18,564 nucleotides of DNA from Gammaproteobacteria bacterium (lineage in GTDB: Bacteria; Pseudomonadota; Gammaproteobacteria; Steroidobacterales; Steroidobacteraceae): assembly GCA_025350345.1 (NCBI GenBank), contig JANXYA010000225.1, positions 1 to 18,564 on the forward strand. The letters are read 5' to 3'. A program made the translations under genes and the position numbers. This document shows, piece after piece, positions 1 through 6,119 of the stretch. Positions within the stretch are counted from its first letter, which is position 1; the number at the start of each line of letters is the position of its first letter. The notes under the pieces are model-generated. The model ran no database searches and was not told where the DNA came from. It worked only from the letters and a program-made list of their open reading frames with translations.

Positions 1-91
1 CGCGCGGCTTGGTGAGCGCCAGGTAATCGCGCCAGTGGGCGGTGCCCAGCACTGGCACCGCTGCGGGCGGGACGCTCAGCGGCGTGCTCAC
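1..91 (-). CDS. ctaB: Protoheme IX farnesyltransferase (heme O synthase), N-terminal fragment
   Basis: Only the first 30 codons lie in the window; the gene runs off the left edge. Read from a GTG at 91-89 they end in a WRDYLALTKPR segment, which is how CtaB/COX10 proteins typically enter their first membrane helix. CtaB is an integral membrane UbiA-type prenyltransferase that adds a farnesyl group to heme B to make heme O, the substrate of the heme A synthase encoded just upstream. The GTG overlaps the ctaA stop codon (GTGA), so the two are probably translationally coupled. No other start fits as well. The identification rests on this short N-terminus and on the gene order, which is the usual one in gammaproteobacteria. 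Confidence 0.85.
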   Translation of the reverse strand, partial: MSTPLSVPPAAVPVLGTAHWRDYLALTKPR

Positions 92-1014
92 GGCGCTTTC
101 CACACCGGCCGGAGCGAGCGGTTCAGGGCCACCACCGCCAGCAGCAGGAGCGCGGCGCCGGCATTGTGCGCGGTGGCAAGCCAGAGCGGAAAACCGCTCA
201 GCACCATCGCCACGGCGATGCACAGTTGCACGATGAGCGCGGCGAGCACCGCCGTGGCGGCCAGGCGCGCGAAATCATCGCTCCGTGAGCGCAGCACGCG
301 GATCGCCGCCAGCACCAGGAGCGCGGTGGCCAGCAGGGCGCCGAGGCGATGCGTGAAATGAATCAGCGCGGCGCTGCCGCTCTGCCCTATCGGCCACCAT
401 TGCCCCTGGCACTTCGGCAGGTCCGGGCAGCCGGTGGCGGCATAGTGGCTGCTCGTCCAGCCGCCCAGCGCGATCTGCAGCCCCAGGGCCACGAGCGCCG
501 CCAGCGCGATGCGGCGCGTGCGCGGCAGGCTCGATCCGAGGAAGGGCGTGGTTCCGCGCCAGGCGCTGAGCTCGCGCCGGCCGAGCGTCAGCACCAGCCA
601 CCACAGCATCGCGAGCGTGCTCATCCCGAGCAGCAGATGCGCCGTGACGACCAGGGGTGAAAGGAGCCGCGTCACCGTGAACATTCCGAGCAGGCCCTGG
701 ATCACGACGAGCACGAGGAGACTCACGGCATAGGGCAGGGACACCAGCCGTTCACGCTTAGTTTGTATCGCCAGTGCTACAAGAGTGATGATCAATACGC
801 CTAGTGTCGCAGCAGCGTAACGATGGATCATCTCTTTCCAGGCCTTGCCGGCCTCGGCCAATCCGGCGGGACTGGCGTGGCCGAAGCATCCGGGCCAGTC
901 CGGGCAGCTTAAGCCCGCCGCCGACAGGCGCACATAGGCGCCCAGCACCACGACGATGAAACACAGCAGGAAGGCGCCGAGTGCGACGGGGCGTATGAGT
1001 GCGGCACGGGACAT
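88..1014 (-). CDS. ctaA: Heme A synthase (COX15/CtaA family)
   Basis: The 308-residue integral membrane protein oxidises the C8 methyl of heme O to a formyl group, giving heme A for aa3-type cytochrome c oxidase. It shows the two-fold repeat of the family, about eight membrane helices. Four histidines sit where the heme ligands are expected: H64 (in EMIHRYAA), H126 (in VTAHLLLG), H222 (in HRLGALL) and H283 (in ATAHNAG). Both periplasmic loops carry a cysteine pair, C37/C43 and C196/C202, in the CPDWPGC and CPDLPKC contexts. Length is normal for the proteobacterial enzyme. The ATG lies 3 nt after the stop of the Sco-like gene and has no strong Shine-Dalgarno, which suggests translational coupling. 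It is the third gene of the assembly operon. Confidence 0.97.
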   Translation of the reverse strand: MSRAALIRPVALGAFLLCFIVVVLGAYVRLSAAGLSCPDWPGCFGHASPAGLAEAGKAWKEMIHRYAAATLGVLIITLVALAIQTKRERLVSLPYAVSLLVLVVIQGLLGMFTVTRLLSPLVVTAHLLLGMSTLAMLWWLVLTLGRRELSAWRGTTPFLGSSLPRTRRIALAALVALGLQIALGGWTSSHYAATGCPDLPKCQGQWWPIGQSGSAALIHFTHRLGALLATALLVLAAIRVLRSRSDDFARLAATAVLAALIVQLCIAVAMVLSGFPLWLATAHNAGAALLLLAVVALNRSLRPVWKAP

Positions 1015-1017
1015 CGT

Positions 1018-1575
1018 TCAACCGATATGCGAGAGCTCTAGCAGCTTCTTGAGATCTTCACGCAGGCCCGAGGGGTCCTCGCGCACATCGTAGCGCATCA
1101 TCAGATTGCCCAGTGGATCGACGATGAAGAGCGTGTGCGCCTGCGGCGCCGGAAACACCTGCCGCAGGCTCACCCCGCCGGTCGCGGTCGGGGGGACGGT
1201 GAGGAGCCCGGCCTGCTCGCGCTCGAGGTAACGGGTATCGCAGCACCCCTCGCCGGCGAGCAGCACGCGCTGCACGCGCGGGGAGAGCTTGCCGAGCGAG
1301 AGCCAGGTCTGCCGGGCATAGACGAGCGCGTTGCGGCAGGTGGCATCGCACCCCGCTTCACCGGCGCCGACCACCACCAGCGACCACTTGCCCGTGAACC
1401 GCGCGCCCGGTACGGGCACCACCGGTGCGATCAGCTGGCCGTGATTCGTGTGGCTCGCGGGGCGCCAGCTCGAACCGTAGTACAGCCAGAAGGCGATGCC
1501 GAGCGGCGCTGCGAACAGCAGCAGCAGCCCGAGCAGCATCCGCCGGTTGTGCTTCCTGCGAGGCGGAGCCGTCAT
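1018..1575 (-). CDS. Membrane-anchored Sco-like/thioredoxin-fold protein of the cytochrome oxidase assembly operon
   Basis: The protein is 185 residues long when started at the ATG at 1575-1573, which overlaps the SURF1 stop (ATGA); a longer in-frame reading to 1641 would run deep into SURF1 and is unlikely. A basic N-terminus is followed by one membrane helix (about residues 12-33) and a periplasmic domain. That domain has a CX3C motif (C76-D-A-T-C80) after a hydrophobic strand, an extra CC pair at 111-112, and late in the chain H147 followed by FIVDPLG. The layout resembles Sco1/SenC copper chaperones but the domain is shorter. Pseudomonas has, as I recall, an uncharacterised gene in the same place between SURF1 and ctaA. 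A role in copper delivery or thiol redox during oxidase assembly is inferred from motif and context, not established. Confidence 0.82.
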   Translation of the reverse strand: MTAPPRRKHNRRMLLGLLLLFAAPLGIAFWLYYGSSWRPASHTNHGQLIAPVVPVPGARFTGKWSLVVVGAGEAGCDATCRNALVYARQTWLSLGKLSPRVQRVLLAGEGCCDTRYLEREQAGLLTVPPTATGGVSLRQVFPAPQAHTLFIVDPLGNLMMRYDVREDPSGLREDLKKLLELSHIG

Positions 1576-2315
1576 GGGCGGCGCCGTTCCAGGTTCAGGA
1601 ACACATAGAGAAACAGGGCCAGCGCCGCAAAACTCCACCATTGCACGGCATAGCTCAGGTGCCGCTCCGGGCCGAACCCAGAGCTCGCGCTGCGCCAGTT
1701 GCGCCGGAACCCCTGCGGCTCCCCGGCCGCCAGCAGCAGCTGGCGCTGTTCCACCTTTACACCCAGCGCCGCACCGAGCTGCCCGGCGGTGGGAAAGCTG
1801 GTGCGCTTGGGCCAGCGCTCATCCGCCGCGGGCGGCACCTGTCCGGCGGCAATGCCGGTCACGGGCAGGGCATCGAGCCGCCCGCGCAGCTGCACGGCCG
1901 CCGGTGCCGCCATCGCCAGCTCCGGCAGCCGCTCGCGCCGCCCCTCGGGCAGGGCCACCCAGCCGCGGTTCACCAGCAGCCAGCGCCCGTCCTCGAGCCG
2001 GAACGGGGTGAGCACTTCATAGCCCACCTCACCGCCCTCGATCATGTTGTCCAGCAGGAACTGGTGCGCCGGCTCGTAGCGGCCGCTGACGATCACCTGC
2101 GCATAGCGCGGCAGGGAGGTCGTGGCGCGCGTGCCCAGCGCGCTCGCCGGCTCATTCGTGCCGGCGGCGAATGCGGCCGCGAAAGCGGTCTTTTCCGCCG
2201 CCCGGTGCCATTGCCAGCGGCCGAGCTGCACGAACAGCAGCACGGCGGCGAGCGTCAGCGCGCTCATCCAGGCGCTGGCGATGAAGCGACGGGAGCCGAA
2301 TTCCACACGCAGCAC
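1572..2315 (-). CDS. SURF1 family cytochrome c oxidase assembly protein
   Basis: This 247-residue protein has the SURF1 architecture: an N-terminal membrane helix (about 14-31) running into the family motif LGRWQWHRAAEK (31-42), a periplasmic domain with LLDN (87-90) and LLVNRGWV (113-120), and a C-terminal helix that begins with HLSYAVQWWSFA (219-230). SURF1 proteins (Shy1 in yeast) help insert or retain heme A in subunit I of cytochrome oxidase, which fits the ctaA and ctaB genes downstream. The start used is a GTG with a GGAG about 8 nt upstream; a second GTG three codons further in is possible. It is the first gene of the minus-strand operon, divergent from the DUF2909 gene. Confidence 0.95.
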   Translation of the reverse strand: MLRVEFGSRRFIASAWMSALTLAAVLLFVQLGRWQWHRAAEKTAFAAAFAAGTNEPASALGTRATTSLPRYAQVIVSGRYEPAHQFLLDNMIEGGEVGYEVLTPFRLEDGRWLLVNRGWVALPEGRRERLPELAMAAPAAVQLRGRLDALPVTGIAAGQVPPAADERWPKRTSFPTAGQLGAALGVKVEQRQLLLAAGEPQGFRRNWRSASSGFGPERHLSYAVQWWSFAALALFLYVFLNLERRRP

Positions 2316-2392
2316 AGGGGCGACTCCGATCGGGGTTCCCTAAAGGGGCCGGCATTGTGCCGTCCGCTGGGCGCCGAGTACAGGCGGGCGCC

Positions 2393-2398
2393 TATAAT
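2393..2398 (+). promoter_or_regulatory. Consensus -10 box (TATAAT), likely leaderless promoter
   Basis: A perfect TATAAT ends six bases before the ATG of the DUF2909 gene, so transcription starting seven bases after the box would begin at or within a base of the start codon. No Shine-Dalgarno could fit between them. No convincing -35 hexamer is seen at 16-18 nt spacing; the upstream stretch is GC-rich. The spacing is what is seen at leaderless genes in several proteobacteria. The box is seen directly; its function is inferred. Confidence 0.6.
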
Positions 2399-2404
2399 CT
2401 CCGC

Positions 2405-2617
2405 ATGGATCCGTTCAGGCTGCTGGTCATTGCCGTGCTCATCGCCATCGTCGCGAGCCTGGGCACGGCGCTCTACCACCTGGCCACCGGTCACGGCGAT
2501 TCGGGCAAGATGGTGCGCTCGCTCACGGTGCGCGTGGGCCTCTCGGTGGCCCTGTTCCTGCTGCTGATGATCGCCTGGCGCCTGGGGTGGATCCATCCGC
2601 ACGGCATCGATCGCTGA
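2405..2617 (+). CDS. DUF2909 twin-transmembrane protein
   Basis: The 70-residue protein has two membrane helices (about 5-22 and 47-64) separated by a short loop with HLATGHGDSGKMVRSLTVRV, the typical DUF2909 hairpin. Such genes sit next to SURF1 and cytochrome oxidase subunit III in many gammaproteobacteria, so a role in oxidase assembly or stability is presumed, but I know of no defined function. The ATG at 2405 is chosen because a consensus -10 box lies just upstream; a longer reading from 2357 would start upstream of that box. The EamA gene follows after 7 nt and may be cotranscribed. Confidence 0.88.
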   Translation: MDPFRLLVIAVLIAIVASLGTALYHLATGHGDSGKMVRSLTVRVGLSVALFLLLMIAWRLGWIHPHGIDR

Positions 2618-2624
2618 AGCGGGC

Positions 2625-3521
2625 GTGACGCGCCTGCGGCCGTCGTCCATCGGGGTCAGCTGCGCCGTGCTGGGCGCGCTCGGATTCTCGCTCAAGGCGA
2701 TCTTCGTCAAGGCGGCCTATCGCTACGGCGTCGATCCCGAAACGCTGCTGGCACTGCGCATGATTTACGCACTGCCGCTCTTTCTGCTGCTCGGCGCCCG
2801 GGCCGCCCGCACGGCGCCCTCTGCCATCACTGCCGCGGACTGGCGCGCGCTCGTGCTGCTCGGGTTCCTCGGGTATTTCGCCTCGAGCTACCTGGATTTC
2901 CTCGGCCTCCAGCACATCTCGGCCGCGCTCGAGCGCCTCATCCTGTACGTGTATCCGACCATCGTCGTGCTGTACGCGGCCTGGCAGGAGCGCCGCGCCC
3001 CATCGCCGACCATGCTGCTGGCACTGCTCCTGTGCTACGCCGGCGTGGCGCTCGCCGTGGCGCACGACCTGCATGCCGGCGGTGCGCAGGTCTGGCTCGG
3101 CGGGGTGCTGATCTTCGCCAGCGCGGTCGTCTACGCCATCTATCTGCTGCGCGCGGCGACGGTGCTGACGCGCGTGGGATCGGCGCGCTTCACGGCCTGG
3201 GCGACCTCCGCCGCCTGCGTGTTCGCGATCGCGCTGTTCCTGGCACAACGGCCGGTGGCCAGCCTCATCTCCCAGCCCTGGCAGGTGCAGGCGTTGAGTG
3301 CGGCGATGGCGGTATTTTCCACGGTGCTGCCGATCTGGCTGTTCTCCGAGGCGATTCGCCGCCTGGGCCCCGCTCCGACGGCAATCATCGGCTCGCTGGG
3401 CCCGGTGATCACCATGCTGCTTGCCTGGCAGCTGCTGGGGGAATCGATGGGTGTGCTGCAGGTGCTGGGCGCGGCGCTGGTGGTCTACGGGGTGCGGCTG
3501 GTGGCCGCGGAAGAGCGATGA
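2625..3521 (+). CDS. EamA family transporter (DMT superfamily)
   Basis: The 298-residue, strongly hydrophobic protein has about ten predicted membrane helices in two homologous EamA halves (roughly residues 8-148 and 155-293). Family signatures include an early GFSLKAIFVK segment in helix 1 and the second-half pattern SLGPVITMLLAWQLLGES followed by a Leu/Val-rich last helix ending in VVYGVRLV. DMT transporters move small metabolites across the inner membrane; the substrate cannot be read from sequence. The GTG start lies 7 nt after the DUF2909 stop, with only a weak purine stretch before it. Its stop overlaps the first ATG of a chain of mini-ORFs leading into the next gene. Confidence 0.92.
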   Translation: MTRLRPSSIGVSCAVLGALGFSLKAIFVKAAYRYGVDPETLLALRMIYALPLFLLLGARAARTAPSAITAADWRALVLLGFLGYFASSYLDFLGLQHISAALERLILYVYPTIVVLYAAWQERRAPSPTMLLALLLCYAGVALAVAHDLHAGGAQVWLGGVLIFASAVVYAIYLLRAATVLTRVGSARFTAWATSAACVFAIALFLAQRPVASLISQPWQVQALSAAMAVFSTVLPIWLFSEAIRRLGPAPTAIIGSLGPVITMLLAWQLLGESMGVLQVLGAALVVYGVRLVAAEER

Positions 3522-3573
3522 AAATCCGGCGCCCCGGCCTTAAAGTGGTACGCACATGAGCGCCAACACGTGA
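3518..3573 (+). other. Relay of two overlapping mini-ORFs between the EamA and glycosyltransferase genes
   Basis: The EamA stop overlaps an ATG (ATGA at 3518-3521) that opens a 13-codon ORF, peptide MKIRRPGLKVVRT. The stop of that ORF overlaps another ATG (ATGA at 3556-3559) opening a 5-codon ORF, MSANT. That in turn ends in a TGA overlapping the GTG of the glycosyltransferase (GTGA at 3570-3573). A ribosome could in principle re-initiate three times and so couple the two membrane-protein genes. The geometry is seen directly; translation is not shown, and chance is possible in 56 bases. Confidence 0.35.
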
Positions 3574-5348
3574 GCACCGAGGATCCCCGTTCCCTCTGGC
3601 TGATCGCATTGGCCCTCGCGCTGCTGTGGTGCGCGGGGCTGTTCGGCCGCGGCTACTGGACGCCGGACGAGCCGCGCGAGGCGGCCCTGGCGGCCTCGGT
3701 GAGCACGCACCCGCTGCCACTCCCACTCCTCGGCGGCGCTACCTTTGCCGAGAAGCCGCCGCTGACCTACTGGCTCGCGGGCGCATCGATGGCGCAATTC
3801 GGGCGCAGCGCGGCTGCGGCGCGATTGCCGCAGCTGGGCTACGCGCTGCTGGCGCTCTTCGCGGTGGTCGCGCTGGCGCGCTCACTACTGGGCGTGCGTG
3901 CGGGCGCGCGCGCGATTGCGCTCGCCGCCGGCGCCGTGTTCGCCACCAGCGCCCTGGTCTACCAGGTGCAGGTCTGGCTCGACACCGACGCCCTGCTGCT
4001 CGCCGGCGCCTGCCTCGCGCTCGCCGGCATGTACGCAGGGCTCAGCGCGACGGCGCGCGATCGGCGCTGGCGCGGGTACCTGGCCATGCACGCCGGGCTC
4101 ACGCTCGCCTTGTTCGCCAAGAATTTCGCCGCCTGGCTGGTGCCGGTGCTGGCCTTCCTGTGCTTCATCGCCTGGGAGCGCCGCTGGCGCGAGCTGCTGC
4201 GCCGGGAATTCTGGCTCGGCGCGCTGTTGCCGCTCGCCTGCATCGGCGCCTGGGTCATGGCCGTCGCCGCCCGGCCCGAGGGCGCGCAGGCGCTGCGGAT
4301 CCTGTTCTGGAACAACCTGGTGGGCCGGGTGCTGCCCGTCGCCGCCGAAGCGCGCTACAACTATGCCAGCGGCCATGCGAACTGGCCCGGCCGGTACTTC
4401 ATCGAGCTGCCGCTGTACCTGCTGCCCTGGACGGCCCTCGCGCTGTATGCCGTGCGCTCGGCGTGGCGCGGTGCGCGCTGTCCAGGCGAGGGCCGCGCGG
4501 CCTGGCGCTTCGCGCTCTGCGCGGCGCTGCCCGGCCTGCTGGTCCTGTCGTTCGCCGCCACGGGCCGGAGCATCTATGCCGCGCCCTGCATGATCGGCTT
4601 TGTGCTGCTGATCGCGCTGTGGATGGCCGAGCCAGCCGCGCAGCCGGGCGCCGTGCCCGCGCGGCGCGCGGTTTCCACCACGGCGCTGCTGATCGCGTTG
4701 CTGGCCCTGCTGGTGCTGGCCGTGACGATCGCGCTGCAGTGGACTGTCGAGCGCGCTCATGGGCCGCAGTTCCTGGCCAGTGCACTCGCTGCGATCGCGG
4801 TCGCCGCCGCGGCCATGAAGCAATTTTTTTCGCGCTCGACGCCGGTGCACGTGGCCGTCACGCGCCTGGCCGTGGCCTGGTGCGTGCTGTTCTCACTCGG
4901 TCTCCTGGGCCTCATCGCCGCGATGAATCGCACGCAGGACATCGAGGCGCTGGCCGCGCGAGTGACACTGGCCGCTGGCCCGGGGCCGCTGCTGCTGTGG
5001 AATCCGGACGAGACCACAGTCGGCTTGGCGCAGCTCTATCTGCCTGCGCAAGGCTGGTCGATGCTTGACGCCGCGGATCCGGACGCGGCTGCACTTCTCG
5101 AGCGGCGGCTGGAGCGTGCGCCGCGGACCATGATCGTGAGTCCGATCGGAGGTAGAGGGTGGTCCAGCGCGCAGTGGCTGGCGTACCTCCGGGGCCGCGC
5201 CACGGCCGGGGAGCTGACCAGAGCGCAGGGGCCCTCTGAAGCGGTTCTTTCCGCGGCAGGGCTGGTGAAAGGCTTCCAGGTCGAGCGCCCCGGGGGCCGC
5301 GGTTATCTGCTGTGGCACTTGCCGGCCGCGGCGCCCTCATCGCAGTAG
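3570..5348 (+). CDS. ArnT-like family 39 glycosyltransferase (PMT_2)
   Basis: This 592-residue inner-membrane protein has many helices and then a C-terminal soluble portion (about 450-592), the layout of ArnT and other polyprenyl-phosphate-sugar transferases. The first periplasmic loop carries DEPREA (33-38), the catalytic-acid motif of the family, and FAEKPPLTYW (59-68), matching the acidic/lysine pair that contacts metal and lipid phosphate in ArnT. The likely role is transfer of a sugar from an undecaprenyl carrier to an envelope acceptor. Whether that is lipid A, a protein or a glycan cannot be said, and no arnB/C/A genes are near. The start is a GTG overlapping a mini-ORF stop; no Shine-Dalgarno is clear. 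A run of seven T at 4824-4830 stands out in this GC-rich gene. Confidence 0.9.
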   Translation: MSTEDPRSLWLIALALALLWCAGLFGRGYWTPDEPREAALAASVSTHPLPLPLLGGATFAEKPPLTYWLAGASMAQFGRSAAAARLPQLGYALLALFAVVALARSLLGVRAGARAIALAAGAVFATSALVYQVQVWLDTDALLLAGACLALAGMYAGLSATARDRRWRGYLAMHAGLTLALFAKNFAAWLVPVLAFLCFIAWERRWRELLRREFWLGALLPLACIGAWVMAVAARPEGAQALRILFWNNLVGRVLPVAAEARYNYASGHANWPGRYFIELPLYLLPWTALALYAVRSAWRGARCPGEGRAAWRFALCAALPGLLVLSFAATGRSIYAAPCMIGFVLLIALWMAEPAAQPGAVPARRAVSTTALLIALLALLVLAVTIALQWTVERAHGPQFLASALAAIAVAAAAMKQFFSRSTPVHVAVTRLAVAWCVLFSLGLLGLIAAMNRTQDIEALAARVTLAAGPGPLLLWNPDETTVGLAQLYLPAQGWSMLDAADPDAAALLERRLERAPRTMIVSPIGGRGWSSAQWLAYLRGRATAGELTRAQGPSEAVLSAAGLVKGFQVERPGGRGYLLWHLPAAAPSSQ

Positions 5349-5356
5349 CCGCCGGT

Positions 5357-6019
5357 TCAGGGTGGTGCCTGCTGCGCATCGTGGAGCGATCTGGGCAGCT
5401 GCCATTCCCAGGGGGCAAACCGGTGATCGAACAGGTCACCCTCTCCCGGCTCAGGATTCACCGGCCCCGGCACGCACGCGAATCCCGGCAGTATCAGCCA
5501 GAGCGCGAACACGCAGTGCCTGGTGCGCAGCGTGATCAGTCCAGTATCGGAATCGAAGTCAAAGTGCCTGCCGAGCGGTTGATGCGACCACGGAAATAGC
5601 GCTTGACTGGGCAAGGCGGCGTACGGCGGCTTCGGCGTGGAGCCCATGCCGGAATCCCGACGGTGCTGGCGCGAGATATTCCCGATCGAGGCCGAAGCCG
5701 CCGCGTGCAGTTCGCTCATCCAGTCCACAGGCGGGGAGGAGGCGATCGCCGCGGCCGGAGGCGCGGCGATCCGTGGCGATGGCGCCGCGGGCGCGGGCGC
5801 TGGCTCGCTGCGCGCCGTGCCCGCATGGCGGAGCTGCGCATTCCCGGCCGGACGCGTGCTTGCGCTCCAGGCCAGCCAGACGGTCACCGGGTTCGAGGGC
5901 TCACGCGGCCGCGGTACGCGCAGCGCGCGGGTGAGCAGCAGCCCGCCGAGCAGGTGCAGTCCAACGACGGCCAGCAGTGCAAGGGGGCGCACGCGGCGCG
6001 TGGCGATGCCGGCTCGCAT
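5357..6019 (-). CDS. Single-pass, proline/alanine-rich anchored protein with conserved-looking C-terminal domain, unknown function
   Basis: The protein has 220 residues from the ATG at 6019, with GGGAG about 11 nt upstream. An Arg-rich N-terminus and one membrane helix (about 12-30) are followed by a Pro/Ala/Ser-rich spacer (about 35-98), a TonB-like layout. The C-terminal part (about 99-208) includes DWMSELHAAA, LFPWSHQPLG, two cysteines (C169 and C182, possibly a disulfide) and GEGDLFDH. I associate this FxW...H...C...C...GDLF pattern with unnamed proteins of xanthomonad-type bacteria, but I know no function or Pfam name. It lacks the YPxxA motif of real TonB C-termini, so TonB activity is not claimed. 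It converges with the glycosyltransferase gene, 8 nt between stops, and lies 100 nt downstream of the S9 peptidase gene on the same strand. Confidence 0.75.
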   Translation of the reverse strand: MRAGIATRRVRPLALLAVVGLHLLGGLLLTRALRVPRPREPSNPVTVWLAWSASTRPAGNAQLRHAGTARSEPAPAPAAPSPRIAAPPAAAIASSPPVDWMSELHAAASASIGNISRQHRRDSGMGSTPKPPYAALPSQALFPWSHQPLGRHFDFDSDTGLITLRTRHCVFALWLILPGFACVPGPVNPEPGEGDLFDHRFAPWEWQLPRSLHDAQQAPP

Positions 6020-6119
6020 TCCGCGCTCGCTCCCCTGATTCTCAGCTGTGCGACGCCTGGTGTGCTTCGGATGCTGCGACTGCATCAATGCACTGAAGTT
6101 CCCGGCGGGCGGGATCCGC

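Noticed and set aside
3626..5068. A second plus-strand frame of 480 codons inside the glycosyltransferase gene
   Set aside because: The Arg/Ala-rich translation is typical of a shifted GC-rich frame. The ArnT-type motifs DEPREA and EKPPLTYW are in the other frame.
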